NCBI RefSeq assembly: GCF_900454025.1
Contig: NZ_UGQM01000001.1
Coordinates: forward strand, 3,224,001 to 3,288,000
Origin: Mycolicibacterium gilvum
GTDB lineage: Bacteria > Actinomycetota > Actinomycetes > Mycobacteriales > Mycobacteriaceae
Reading direction: 5' to 3'
Length of the DNA stretch: 64,000 bases
Of the stretch, positions 1 through 8,731 are shown piece after piece. The number at the start of each line of letters is the position of its first letter. The first letter of the stretch is position 1. The notes beneath the pieces are model-generated. The model had not been told where the DNA came from. It ran no database searches and saw only the letters and a list, made by a program, of their open reading frames with translations. The position numbers were made by a program, and so were the translations under genes.

Positions 1-92
1 TTGGCGTTATTTTAAGGGCCACCCGGTGACGACCAACTGCTACAGTCGGGCGCTACGGCGGCAGTACTCGACGCAGAGCGGGGCACACATCG

Positions 93-1607
93 ATGTCGGC
101 TGAAGCGACCGCGCTGCAGACACCAGGACGGTTACCTCCGGGTTGGCTGCGCTCTCGACACTTCCTGGGGCCGGTCCTCGCGATCGGTGGAGTCCAGTTG
201 GTGGCGGCGATGGACGGTCCCGTCGCGGTGTTCGCCCTTCCCAGGATCCAGAATGAGCTGGGCCTCTCGGACGCGACGCGCGCGTGGGTGATCACGGCCT
301 ACCTGTTGACGTTCGGCGGCCTGATCCTTCTGGGCGGGCGTCTCGGCGACGCCTTCGGCCGAAAACGCGTATTCCTCGCCGGCGTCGCGCTGTTCACGTT
401 CGCGTCGATACTGTGCGGCATCGCCTGGAATGGCCACTCGCTCGTCGTGGCCCGCCTGTTGCACGGCGTCGCCGCGGCGATCGTCACGCCCACGTGTACC
501 GCCCTGCTGGCCACCACCTTCCCGAAGGGGCCCGCGCGCAATGCGGCGATAGCGGTGTTCGGTGCGCTGGCCAGTATCGGCGCCGTCCTGGGCCTCGTGG
601 TGGGCGGACTGCTCACCGAGGTGTCCTGGAGACTGGCGTTCCTGGTCAATGTCCCGATCGGCATCCTGGTGATCTTCGTGGCCCGCCACATGCTCAGGGA
701 GACCCAGAAAGAGCTGCTGCGGCTGGACGTCGCCGGGGCGGTACTGGCGACGTTGACGATCACGGCCACCGTCTTCGGCCTGTCGATGGGACCGGAGAAA
801 GGGTGGCTGTCACCGACCACGATCGGCCTGGGCCTGGCCGCGCTGGTCGCGCTGACCGCCTTCGTGATCGTGGAGAGGACCGCGCAGAACCCGATCGTAC
901 CGTTCAGCCTCTTCCGGGACCGGGACCGGTTCGCGTGCTTTCTCGCTGTATTACTTTCCACGGGAACGAGTTTCACACTGACCGTCCTCGTCGCGTTCTA
1001 CGTGCAGAACATCATGGGCTTCAGCCCCGCCCAGGCCGGCGTGGGCTTCATACCGATCGCTGTCGCGATGGCCCTCGGGACCGCGGTGTCCTCGCGGTTG
1101 GTGATGTCCCTGGCTCCCCGTGTCGTCGTGATCGCGGGGGCCACCCTGGTCCTCGGCGCGATGGTCTTCGGCGGGCTGACGCTGCACAGTGACATGCCGT
1201 ACTTCCCGGATCTCGTCGTACCGATCGTGATCGGCGCCTTCGGCATCGGCATCGTGAACGTACCGCTCGGCCTGTCACTGATCGCCAGCGTCGGCCCTGA
1301 CCGCATCGGTCCCACCGCAGCGATCATCGTGATGCTGCAGAGTGTCGGCGGCCCTACCGTGCTGGTCGTCATCCAGGCCGTCATCACCTGGCGCACAATC
1401 CAGTTGGGCGGTACCACCGGCCCCGTACCCGGAATGTCCGAACGTCAACTCGATGCGCTCGGCCAGAGTTACACGCACGGGGTGCTGTGGCTCGGGGGAG
1501 TCGCCGTCCTTCTCGCGGGGGTGGCGCTGTTCATCCGGTACACCTCCGCCCAGGTCGCGCACGCACGCCAGGTGCAGAAGGAATTCGACGACGGGGCCGC
1601 CGGCTGA
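93..1607 (+). CDS. MFS drug/metabolite exporter, DHA2 (14-TM) type
   Basis: A 504-residue, very hydrophobic integral membrane protein of the major facilitator superfamily. The motif-A loop GGRLGDAFGRKR follows the second predicted helix (about residues 75-90), and the length and helix count (about fourteen) fit the DHA2/EmrB-QacA branch of proton-driven exporters. The ATG at 93 is the only plausible start: an in-frame stop lies at 27-29, no GTG lies between, and a purine-rich GAGCGGGG sits upstream. The gene converges on the acyltransferase gene with a 3-nt gap. It is the only exporter seen in the biosynthetic island, so it may export the lipopeptide or a precursor, although classical GPLs use MmpL/MmpS proteins. 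The substrate is unknown. Confidence 0.9.
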   Translation: MSAEATALQTPGRLPPGWLRSRHFLGPVLAIGGVQLVAAMDGPVAVFALPRIQNELGLSDATRAWVITAYLLTFGGLILLGGRLGDAFGRKRVFLAGVALFTFASILCGIAWNGHSLVVARLLHGVAAAIVTPTCTALLATTFPKGPARNAAIAVFGALASIGAVLGLVVGGLLTEVSWRLAFLVNVPIGILVIFVARHMLRETQKELLRLDVAGAVLATLTITATVFGLSMGPEKGWLSPTTIGLGLAALVALTAFVIVERTAQNPIVPFSLFRDRDRFACFLAVLLSTGTSFTLTVLVAFYVQNIMGFSPAQAGVGFIPIAVAMALGTAVSSRLVMSLAPRVVVIAGATLVLGAMVFGGLTLHSDMPYFPDLVVPIVIGAFGIGIVNVPLGLSLIASVGPDRIGPTAAIIVMLQSVGGPTVLVVIQAVITWRTIQLGGTTGPVPGMSERQLDALGQSYTHGVLWLGGVAVLLAGVALFIRYTSAQVAHARQVQKEFDDGAAG

Positions 1608-1610
1608 GGG

Positions 1611-3023
1611 CTACTCGATCCTGCCCAGCAGCCCGAAGTCATCCGAGACCTGCGCGACGAGTGCGCTCAGGTCGGCCCTGGTGTTCACCACACCCGGCCG
1701 GAAGGCACAGACGTAGATGGTGACCATGTTCATCTCTGCCGCCGTGCCGTAGTAGACGTGCACCTGACTGCCGATGCGGTCGAGCCAGCGCTGGGTCAGG
1801 TGCTGGCTCGCGCCCCTGGCGAACGCGGCATCACACAGCGACCCGTCGGGGCGGATGGCCGCAGGTCCGGTGTCCCCGAGATTCGAACAGACCGCGGGCT
1901 GCTCGGGGGCGTCGCGCGCGTACTCCGCGAGCCGGCGCCAGGTCCGCTTCGGCGTGAACGGGGTGAGCGCGACCAGTTGTGTTGCGTCGTCGACTGTTTC
2001 CTGCGCACGCTGCAATGCGTCTTTGATGGCCGCGCGCGCAGGCTTGAGATCCGAGGTGACCCCTGCGGTGCAGATCCGTGCCCGGACGAATTTCACCGCG
2101 ATCGCGCGCGCATCGTCCGCAGTGGTCCGGTCGTTGACCGTGAGGAGCACCGGCACACCGTCGGACCCACCGTGTTCACGACCCATACGTTCGTCGAGTC
2201 GTGCGGTGAACGCGGCGGCGAGCGTGCTGTGGCTGCCGCCCAGTGCAGCCGCCCGGGCGTTCCACTCGTCCTGCGGGAAACGGATCCAGACACTCGGTGC
2301 GATCACCGGTTGATCCGAATCGCGTTCTGCGACGGCCCGCGGGCGCAACGCTGTCGATCGCCCGTCCTCATCCCGGCGCCGGCGGGCCTCCCGGATCGCT
2401 GCCACGAACGCGTGCGCGACCGCAGGTATCTCGCGGGCGGCCTCGCGCGCGTCCTGGAACACCGCCTGGCGGCGGGTGCGGCTGCGCGGCGGCGGATAAC
2501 CGAGATGGCGGGGCATGTCCAGGATCGCCTCGGTCACCGCGAGCGCACCGCCGATACCGTCGATCACATAGTGGGACAGGACCAGGCTGACTGCGGTGGA
2601 GCCGTCTGTCAGGGGCTGGACGTCGATACGAAACCCGGGGCCGGCTTCGGGGTCGACCGGCAGCTGTGTGCATTCGTCGAACCAGTCACCGACCTCCGCC
2701 CGTGCGCGAGGGCCGGCGGCGATGCGAATCGGCCGGGGCGCCGGCGCCGTGACCCAGCGATGCCTGCCGAACGGCAACGGCGAGCGCTCGATGAGACGCC
2801 CCAGCAAGCCGCCCGCGAGACTGTCCTGGAAGCGGCGCAGACGGTCGAGGTCGACGGGACGCTCGTAGACCCACCCGACCTGCATGACCTCTTTCTGGCC
2901 TGCGGCGCGGTGCCCTTCGTAGAAGGCCTGGTCCAGCAGCGCGAGTCGATTATCGGACAGTGTCTTGTCTCCCGACCCTCCGTCATCGAAACGTGAACGC
3001 GCCGAATGCATCCCGACTGCCAC
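1611..3023 (-). CDS. PapA/Atf-like acyltransferase (condensation / WS-DGAT fold)
   Basis: A 470-residue protein of the CoA-dependent acyltransferase superfamily. The catalytic HxxxDG motif is seen as HYVIDG (His151, Asp155). The DFGWG structural motif of typical PapA proteins is not seen. The GTG at 3023 is chosen because GGAGG lies 8 nt upstream. In mycobacteria such enzymes acylate polyketide alcohols (PapA) or the deoxytalose of GPL (Atf). Next to a sulfotransferase and glycosyltransferases, an O-acetyl or O-acyl transferase acting on the glycan of the lipopeptide is the likely role (inference). It is divergent from the sulfotransferase gene across a 323-nt gap. Confidence 0.75.
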   Translation of the reverse strand: MAVGMHSARSRFDDGGSGDKTLSDNRLALLDQAFYEGHRAAGQKEVMQVGWVYERPVDLDRLRRFQDSLAGGLLGRLIERSPLPFGRHRWVTAPAPRPIRIAAGPRARAEVGDWFDECTQLPVDPEAGPGFRIDVQPLTDGSTAVSLVLSHYVIDGIGGALAVTEAILDMPRHLGYPPPRSRTRRQAVFQDAREAAREIPAVAHAFVAAIREARRRRDEDGRSTALRPRAVAERDSDQPVIAPSVWIRFPQDEWNARAAALGGSHSTLAAAFTARLDERMGREHGGSDGVPVLLTVNDRTTADDARAIAVKFVRARICTAGVTSDLKPARAAIKDALQRAQETVDDATQLVALTPFTPKRTWRRLAEYARDAPEQPAVCSNLGDTGPAAIRPDGSLCDAAFARGASQHLTQRWLDRIGSQVHVYYGTAAEMNMVTIYVCAFRPGVVNTRADLSALVAQVSDDFGLLGRIE

Positions 3024-3346
3024 CAGCTAGCCTCCGATGCTCTCAAGATCTGCCCGTGTCGTCCGGACATGCGGCGGGCGGGGCGTACCGCCTGTCACGC
3101 CAGAGAGTAGCCGACCGCGGTCACGACCTCGGGTAAAATTTGCATTGCCGTCAAGATGGCCTACGGTAACGGTTTTCGTCTCACTACGCCCGGTTGCCGG
3201 GTTGCCTTGCCGAATGATGCGCGGTGTCCCTATCCTGTCGACGTGAGCAGGAGGGGACGCAATCTCGCGGGCGGCACCGCGGCGAACACCGTGGCGGCCG
3301 GGTGGACAGCGTATGGGACACCGCGGCACGCCGGCGCGCGTGACGC
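3024..3346. other. Divergent intergenic region, no gene seen
   Basis: The 323 nt between the acyltransferase (minus) and sulfotransferase (plus) genes hold no convincing coding sequence. They must carry the promoters for both. A TAAAAT hexamer at 3134-3139 is the best -10-like element on the plus strand, but no clear -35 accompanies it. No strong inverted repeat was found. Confidence 0.4.
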
Positions 3347-4351
3347 GTGTCGCTGACGATGGACCTGGAGAGTTCGAGCGTCCGACCCGAGACGCCGCCA
3401 CGCCCCGTAGCACTGTTCGTCCTGGGATTCGGGCGGTCCGGGACATCGGCGCTGGCGCGGGTCCTGTCGCTGTGCGGCGCAGCGCTGCCGCCGAATCTCC
3501 TCGGCGCCACGGCCGAGAACTCACGCGGATTCTGGGAACCACGCGCCGCGATCCACCTGAACGAGGTGATCCTGCGCAGCAGGGGAATGTCGGCCTACGA
3601 CCTGGCCCTGCGCCCCGGTGCGCAGCCGGCGTCGGGCCACGGAGACGACGCCGCGTTGGACAGGATCCGGGATTTCTTCGCCACGCTGCCCTCCGCGCCA
3701 GTGGTCGTGATCAAGGAACCGAAGATCACCGCGTTGATCGACCTCTGGTTCGACGGTGCGCGGCGAGCGGGATTCGACGTGGCTGCGGTGGTCGCGATGC
3801 GCCACCCGGAAGAGGCATCGGCCTCGATCGGCAAGCGCGCGAGTCGGCAGAATTACGTGCGGCCGTCGCCGGAGCTCAGCAGCGCCTGGTGGCTGAAGTA
3901 CACGCTGCTGGCCGAAAGGGACACCCGCGACGTGCCCAGGGTGATCGTCGACTTCGCCAATCTGCTCGATGACTGGCGCCGCGAGATGAAGCGGATCAGC
4001 TCGGCTCTGCAGATCGATCTGGACCCGCAGGACGACGCCGCGATCGACGAATTCCTCACCCCGACTCTGCGTCATCATCGACATTGCGGATCCGTCAGCG
4101 AGCCGTTCGGCACCGACTGGGTGAATGCGGTGCACACCGAGCTCACCGCCGCGGCCTGTGACGATCCCTGGGATCCCGGCGTCCTCGATCGCGTCTTCGA
4201 CGCATATCAGGTGTGCGAGCGGGGTTTTCGCACCGCCCTCGAGGATTCGCAGCGCTACCGCAACCTGAATCGGCTCATGGTGCCGGCGCTGGTCAAGGTG
4301 GGCCTTGAGGTCCTGGCGCTGGCCCACCTGCGTCGCGGCACCTGGGCCTAG
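3347..4351 (+). CDS. PAPS-dependent sulfotransferase family protein
   Basis: A 334-residue cytosolic protein with the 5'-phosphosulfate-binding P-loop GFGRSGTS beginning at about residue 27, typical of sulfotransferases using PAPS. The GTG at 3347 is used here; an ATG four codons later (3359) is equally possible, and neither has a strong ribosome-binding site. It is followed after 34 nt by a glycosyltransferase and looks co-transcribed with it. Sulfated GPLs are known in some mycobacteria, so a role in sulfating a sugar of this island's product is reasonable (inference). The acceptor cannot be told from sequence. Confidence 0.75.
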   Translation: MSLTMDLESSSVRPETPPRPVALFVLGFGRSGTSALARVLSLCGAALPPNLLGATAENSRGFWEPRAAIHLNEVILRSRGMSAYDLALRPGAQPASGHGDDAALDRIRDFFATLPSAPVVVIKEPKITALIDLWFDGARRAGFDVAAVVAMRHPEEASASIGKRASRQNYVRPSPELSSAWWLKYTLLAERDTRDVPRVIVDFANLLDDWRREMKRISSALQIDLDPQDDAAIDEFLTPTLRHHRHCGSVSEPFGTDWVNAVHTELTAAACDDPWDPGVLDRVFDAYQVCERGFRTALEDSQRYRNLNRLMVPALVKVGLEVLALAHLRRGTWA

Positions 4352-4385
4352 GGCTCGGCCGGAGGAGTGTGGCCGTGAGGACACG

Positions 4386-5660
4386 ATGAACATCGTGCTG
4401 GCGTTCTACGGAACCCGCGGCGATGTCGAGCCGGGGATCGCCCTCGGTCGCGAGCTCGTCCGCCGGGGGCACCGGGTCCGCATCGCCGTCCCACCCGATC
4501 TCGTCGCGTTCGCCGAGTCCGTCGGCCTCGATGCGGTCGCCTACGGACCGGACAACCAGGCCTGGCTGGAGTCGACACGAGACTTCTGGGCCCGCTTCTT
4601 CCGCAATGTCTGGCGGCTCGGCGAGCTCAGGGAACTGCTGCGGCAGGCCCGAGAGCCCGGCACCCGCGCGTGGGCCGACATGGGCTCGTTGCTCGCCGAA
4701 CTCACCGACGGCGCCGACCTCCTGGTCAGCGGCATGAGCTATCAGGAGCTCGCGCTCAATGTCGCGGAGTTCCGCGCGATGCCGATGGCGACCCTGCTGT
4801 GGTTTCCGATCCGGGTGAACGGACACCTGCTGCCGCAGGTCCCGGCGCCCGTCGTCCGCGCGGCGATGACGGCCTACGAGTGGGTGGTGGGACGCGGCGT
4901 GAAGACCAGCGAGGACACCCAGCGCCGCACGCTCGGACTTCCCGCGACGACGCGGTCGGCCCCGGCACGGATCGCCGCCCGAGGGGGACTGGAGATCCAG
5001 GCCTACGACGCGGTGTGCTTTCCCGGCCTGGCAGCCGAGTGGGCGCAGTGGAACACCGCGACACCTCCGCGGCGACCTTTCGTCGGAACGCTGACCCTGG
5101 ACCTGCCCACCGATGACGACGACGACGTCACCTCATGGATAGAGGCCGGGACACCGCCGATCTTCTTCGGCTTCGGAAGCATCCCGGTCCAATCGCCGAC
5201 CGAAACGATCGCGATGATCGCCGCAGCCAGTGCCCGCCTGGACCGACGGGCGCTGGTGGGCGCCGGCTGGAGTGACTTCGACGCCACTTCGGTGCCGGAG
5301 CACGTCAAAGTCGTCGGCGCGGTGAACTTCTCGACGGTCTTCCCGGCCTGCTGCGCGGTCGTCCACCACGGCGGCGCAGGGACGACCGCCGCGAGCCTGC
5401 GCGCCGGTGTACCCACCCTGATCCTGTGGATGGCGGACGTCCAGATGGTATGGGGTGCAGCCGTCAAGCGGCTCGAAGTGGGCACCGCCCGGCGCTTTTC
5501 GAGCACCACCGAGAAATCTCTGGTTGCCGATCTGCGCACGATACTCGACCCCGGGTACCGCGTCCGCGCACGTGAGGTCGCCTCGCAGATCACGCCGTCC
5601 GCACTCAGCCGCGCGCAGGCGGCAGATCGGATCGAGGAGTACCTGCGCGTGCAGCGGTGA
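4386..5660 (+). CDS. GPL-type glycosyltransferase (GT1/GT28 fold), copy 1
   Basis: A 424-residue GT-B glycosyltransferase. The N-terminal GTRGDVEP loop and the C-terminal nucleotide-sugar site HHGGAGTTAASLRAGVP are those of the UGT-like enzymes that build GPL glycans. The ATG at 4386 is preceded by GAGGA 5 nt upstream and aligns with the starts of the other two copies; 27 in-frame codons upstream are unlike the family. It is one of three paralogues here (others start at 10559 and 20308). It probably transfers rhamnose or 6-deoxytalose from a dTDP donor to a threonine side chain or an inner sugar. Which bond it makes cannot be resolved by eye. Confidence 0.88.
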   Translation: MNIVLAFYGTRGDVEPGIALGRELVRRGHRVRIAVPPDLVAFAESVGLDAVAYGPDNQAWLESTRDFWARFFRNVWRLGELRELLRQAREPGTRAWADMGSLLAELTDGADLLVSGMSYQELALNVAEFRAMPMATLLWFPIRVNGHLLPQVPAPVVRAAMTAYEWVVGRGVKTSEDTQRRTLGLPATTRSAPARIAARGGLEIQAYDAVCFPGLAAEWAQWNTATPPRRPFVGTLTLDLPTDDDDDVTSWIEAGTPPIFFGFGSIPVQSPTETIAMIAAASARLDRRALVGAGWSDFDATSVPEHVKVVGAVNFSTVFPACCAVVHHGGAGTTAASLRAGVPTLILWMADVQMVWGAAVKRLEVGTARRFSSTTEKSLVADLRTILDPGYRVRAREVASQITPSALSRAQAADRIEEYLRVQR

Positions 5661-5773
5661 GGCAACCCGGCGCCAATTCCACCATTAATAACTTCTCCGT
5701 CAATATCAGAACGTAGACTGCGCCCCGTGTTCAAACTCTGCCCGGAAGCAGGGATGCGAGATAGGGGCGCCTC

Positions 5774-6586
5774 TTGACTGTGACCGACTACGACGTCCGA
5801 TCGCTGTACCTGGATCTCCTCAGGCGCAACCTGACCCGATACGGGATGCACGAGCGTGTGCCGTCGCGGTGGCCACTGCGGAGGCGCCTCCTGTTCAAGG
5901 CCATCAACACCGTCAGCCCGCTGCGGCTGGGATTGAGCCCGTTCACCGAGAACAAGCGCGACCTGGGCCTGGACTGGCCGGCCGAAGCCGAGACGATGAT
6001 CGGCATGAAGCGGCTCACGAATCTGCAGGAGTGCGTCGAGACGGTCCTGCACGACGACGTCCCCGGGGACCTCATCGAGTGCGGTGTCTGGCGCGGTGGC
6101 GCGTGCATCCTCATGCGTGCGGTCCTCGCCGCGTACGGTGACGAGACTCGTCAGGTCTGGCTCGCCGACTCATTCCAGGGCGTGCCGCGCTCCGACCCTG
6201 ACAACTATCAGGCGGACAAAGGAATTCGGGCGGACTTCGCAGCAGGCATTCTCGGGGTCTCGGAGGACGAGGTGCGGGCGAACTTCGAGCGATACGGCCT
6301 CCTGGACGATCAGGTGCGCTTCCTGCCGGGCTGGTTCAAGGACACCCTCCACGACGCCCCGATCGACAGGATCTCGGTACTCAGACTCGACGGCGACCTC
6401 TACGAGTCGACGATCCAGGCGCTCGACGCCCTGTATCCGAAACTCTCGCCCGGCGGGTTCTGCATCGTCGACGACTACCGCGCCGTGAAGGCCTGCGAGC
6501 TGGCGGTCACCGACTACCGCGACAAGCACGGGATCACCGCCCCCATCGTCGACATCGACGGCACAGGAGTGTTTTGGTGCGCGTGA
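5774..6586 (+). CDS. TylF/MycF-type sugar O-methyltransferase
   Basis: A 270-residue SAM- and metal-dependent methyltransferase of the macrocin O-methyltransferase family. The SAM loop is IECGVWRGG (about residues 98-106), and the acidic metal-binding stretches LRLDGDLYEST and CIVDDYR follow. Such enzymes methylate hydroxyls of 6-deoxysugars in macrolides, so an O-methylation of rhamnose or 6-deoxytalose is likely here. TTG at 5774 is taken as start with AGGGGCG about 5 nt upstream; a GTG two codons later is the alternative. It sits 113 nt after the first glycosyltransferase and 21 nt before an oxidoreductase, suggesting an operon. Confidence 0.8.
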   Translation: MTVTDYDVRSLYLDLLRRNLTRYGMHERVPSRWPLRRRLLFKAINTVSPLRLGLSPFTENKRDLGLDWPAEAETMIGMKRLTNLQECVETVLHDDVPGDLIECGVWRGGACILMRAVLAAYGDETRQVWLADSFQGVPRSDPDNYQADKGIRADFAAGILGVSEDEVRANFERYGLLDDQVRFLPGWFKDTLHDAPIDRISVLRLDGDLYESTIQALDALYPKLSPGGFCIVDDYRAVKACELAVTDYRDKHGITAPIVDIDGTGVFWCA

Positions 6587-6607
6587 GAACCGACGCCGAC
6601 CCGATGC

Positions 6608-7615
6608 GTGCCGGCCTTGCCTGAAAGCCGGACACCGATACGGGTCGGCATCCTCGGGGCTGCCCAGATCGCACCCATGGCCCTGGTCGCTCCCGCGCGG
6701 GACAACCCGGACATCGAGGTGGTCTCGATCGCGGCCCGCGACATCTCGCGCGCGAAAGCCTTTGCGGACAAACACGACATCGGCCACGTGCACGACAGCT
6801 ACGAGGCGCTGATTGCGGATCCCGAGGTGGATGCGGTGTACAACCCGCTGCCGAACGGCCTGCACGGTAGGTGGACCCTGGCCGCACTCGACGCCGGTAA
6901 ACACGTGCTGTGCGAAAAGCCGTTCGCCGCCAATGCCGCCGAAGCCCGGCACCTCGCCGAGGCGGCAGCCGCGTCGGACCGGGTGGTGATGGAGGCGTTC
7001 CACTACCGCTACCACCCGCTGATCCGGCGGGCGGAGGAGATCATCGCCTCCGGGGAGCTCGGGACGCTCACACACGTCGACGCGAACTTCTGCTTTCCAC
7101 TGCCGCGGTTCTCCGACATCCGCTATGACCATGCGCTCGCCGGCGGTGCGACCATGGATGCGGGCTGTTACGCGATCCACATGGTCCGCACATTCGGTGG
7201 GTCGACCCCGAAAGTCCTCGCCGCGCAAGCGAAGTTGCGCGGACCGCAGGTCGACCGCGCCATGACGGCGACGTTGCGGTTCGCCCAGGGACACAGCGGA
7301 CGGATCCGCTGTTCGATGTGGTCGACGAGCCTGCTTCGCGTGAGCGCCACCGTGGTCGGTGAGCGCGCGACATTGCGGTTGACCAATCCCGTGCTGCCGC
7401 ATCTGTTCCACCGCTTGAGCGTGCGGTCCGCCGAAGGCCGACGGGTGGAACGGTTTTCTCGCCGAACGTCGTACGCCTATCAGCTCGACGCCTTCGCCGC
7501 AGCGGTGATCCATGGTGAACCGGTGCCGACGACAGCCGAGGACGCGGTCGAGAACATGTCCGTCATCGACGAGATCTACACCGCCGCCGGTCTCTCGCCA
7601 CGCCAACCGTCATGA
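6608..7615 (+). CDS. Gfo/Idh/MocA family oxidoreductase, copy 1
   Basis: A 335-residue NAD(P)-dependent dehydrogenase. The N-terminal Rossmann motif GILGAAQIAP (residues 13-22) and the signature CEKPF are present. Members oxidise or reduce sugars and nucleotide sugars. GTG at 6608 is the start used; the nearby ATG at 6604 is out of frame and soon meets a stop. A close paralogue lies directly downstream. In this context the pair may work on a sugar or nucleotide-sugar intermediate of the glycan (inference). Confidence 0.8.
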   Translation: MPALPESRTPIRVGILGAAQIAPMALVAPARDNPDIEVVSIAARDISRAKAFADKHDIGHVHDSYEALIADPEVDAVYNPLPNGLHGRWTLAALDAGKHVLCEKPFAANAAEARHLAEAAAASDRVVMEAFHYRYHPLIRRAEEIIASGELGTLTHVDANFCFPLPRFSDIRYDHALAGGATMDAGCYAIHMVRTFGGSTPKVLAAQAKLRGPQVDRAMTATLRFAQGHSGRIRCSMWSTSLLRVSATVVGERATLRLTNPVLPHLFHRLSVRSAEGRRVERFSRRTSYAYQLDAFAAAVIHGEPVPTTAEDAVENMSVIDEIYTAAGLSPRQPS

Positions 7616-7693
7616 CGGGATGTTGGCCCGAAAGTGTGATCTGTACGCCACTTCTGGCGAATCCAAACCGTGCCGTCGCTGCGGATCTACTGC

Positions 7694-7699
7694 TAGCGT
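7694..7699 (+). promoter_or_regulatory. -10 element of a probable leaderless promoter
   Basis: TAGCGT matches the mycobacterial TANNNT -10 pattern and ends exactly 6 nt before the ATG at 7706. Transcription would start on or next to the start codon. No Shine-Dalgarno sequence is present, which agrees with a leaderless mRNA. Confidence 0.45.
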
Positions 7700-7705
7700 C
7701 GATCC

Positions 7706-8704
7706 ATGCCTGACAGCGTGGCGCCGGTGCGTATCGGCATTCTGGGCGCTTCGAGTTTCGCTCCGACGACACTGATCAACCCGGCTCGCGGCAACCGTGA
7801 GGTGGACGTGGCGGCGGTTGCGGCACGCGACGACGCCAGCGCGAAGGCCTTCGCCGCCAAGCACGGAATCGCACGCGCGTACGGAAGCTACGAGGCGCTG
7901 ATCGACGACCCCGATCTGGATGCGATCTACGTGCTGGTGCCGACGAGCATGCACGGTCGATGGACCAGGAAAGCGCTCGAGGCCGGAAAGCACGTGCTGT
8001 GCGAGAAACCGTTCACCGCCAACGGCGCCGAAGCCCGGGAGATAGCCGACCTGGCGGCCCGGTCGGATCGGGTGGTGATGGAGGCGATCCAGTTCCGGCA
8101 TCATCCGCTGACGCTGCGGGTGCAGGAGATCATCGCCTCGGGGGAACTGGGAACGCTCGAACTGGTCGACATCGCCCTGTGCGTGATGCTGCGACCCTTC
8201 ACGGCGAACTGCTACAACTACTCTCTTGCCGGCGGCGCGATGATGGACGCCGGCAGCTACGTGGCCAACATGGCACGCACCTTCGGCGGATCGACACCGA
8301 AAGTCGTCTCCGCACAGGCGAAGCTGAAGGACCCTCGGGTGGATCGCGCCATGAGCGCGGAATTGCAGTACCCGGAGGGGCACACCGGCCGGCTGCGCTG
8401 CGCGTTGTGGTCGGCGGACCTGTTCCGGGCGCGGGCGAAGGTGGTGGGCGACAAGGGTGAGCTGCGGGTGCTGAGTCCGGCTGCGCCACATCTTTTTCCC
8501 CGACTCTCGATCCGCTCTGCGGCAGGAAGGCGCGTGGAGCGTTTCTCCCGGCGACCCACGTACAGCTATCAGCTCGACACTTTCGCAGGCGCGGTATTAC
8601 GGGGGGAGCCGGTACGGACGACGCCGCAGGACGCCGCCGAGAACATGGCCCTCATCGACGACATCTACCGGTGCGCCGGCCTGCCTGTGCGCGAACCCAG
8701 CTGA
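7706..8704 (+). CDS. Gfo/Idh/MocA family oxidoreductase, copy 2
   Basis: A 332-residue paralogue of the upstream oxidoreductase, sharing GILGAS, the CEKPF signature, the EIIASGELGTLE stretch and the C-terminal RRVERFSRRP-YQLD block, so the pair is a tandem duplication. A difference lies just after the EKP region, where copy 1 has EAFHYRYHP and this copy has EAIQFRHHP; this could alter substrate use. It appears to have its own leaderless promoter. It converges on the GMC oxidoreductase gene. Confidence 0.8.
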   Translation: MPDSVAPVRIGILGASSFAPTTLINPARGNREVDVAAVAARDDASAKAFAAKHGIARAYGSYEALIDDPDLDAIYVLVPTSMHGRWTRKALEAGKHVLCEKPFTANGAEAREIADLAARSDRVVMEAIQFRHHPLTLRVQEIIASGELGTLELVDIALCVMLRPFTANCYNYSLAGGAMMDAGSYVANMARTFGGSTPKVVSAQAKLKDPRVDRAMSAELQYPEGHTGRLRCALWSADLFRARAKVVGDKGELRVLSPAAPHLFPRLSIRSAAGRRVERFSRRPTYSYQLDTFAGAVLRGEPVRTTPQDAAENMALIDDIYRCAGLPVREPS

Positions 8705-8731
8705 GTCCGACAGCACCGCACCGCGGATCAC

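Noticed and set aside
1758..2996. 412-codon plus-strand frame opposite the acyltransferase
   Set aside because: Shadow of the minus-strand gene, which has the HxxxDG motif and a good ribosome-binding site.
3521..4393. 290-codon minus-strand frame across the sulfotransferase
   Set aside because: Shadow; the plus strand has the P-loop and family length.
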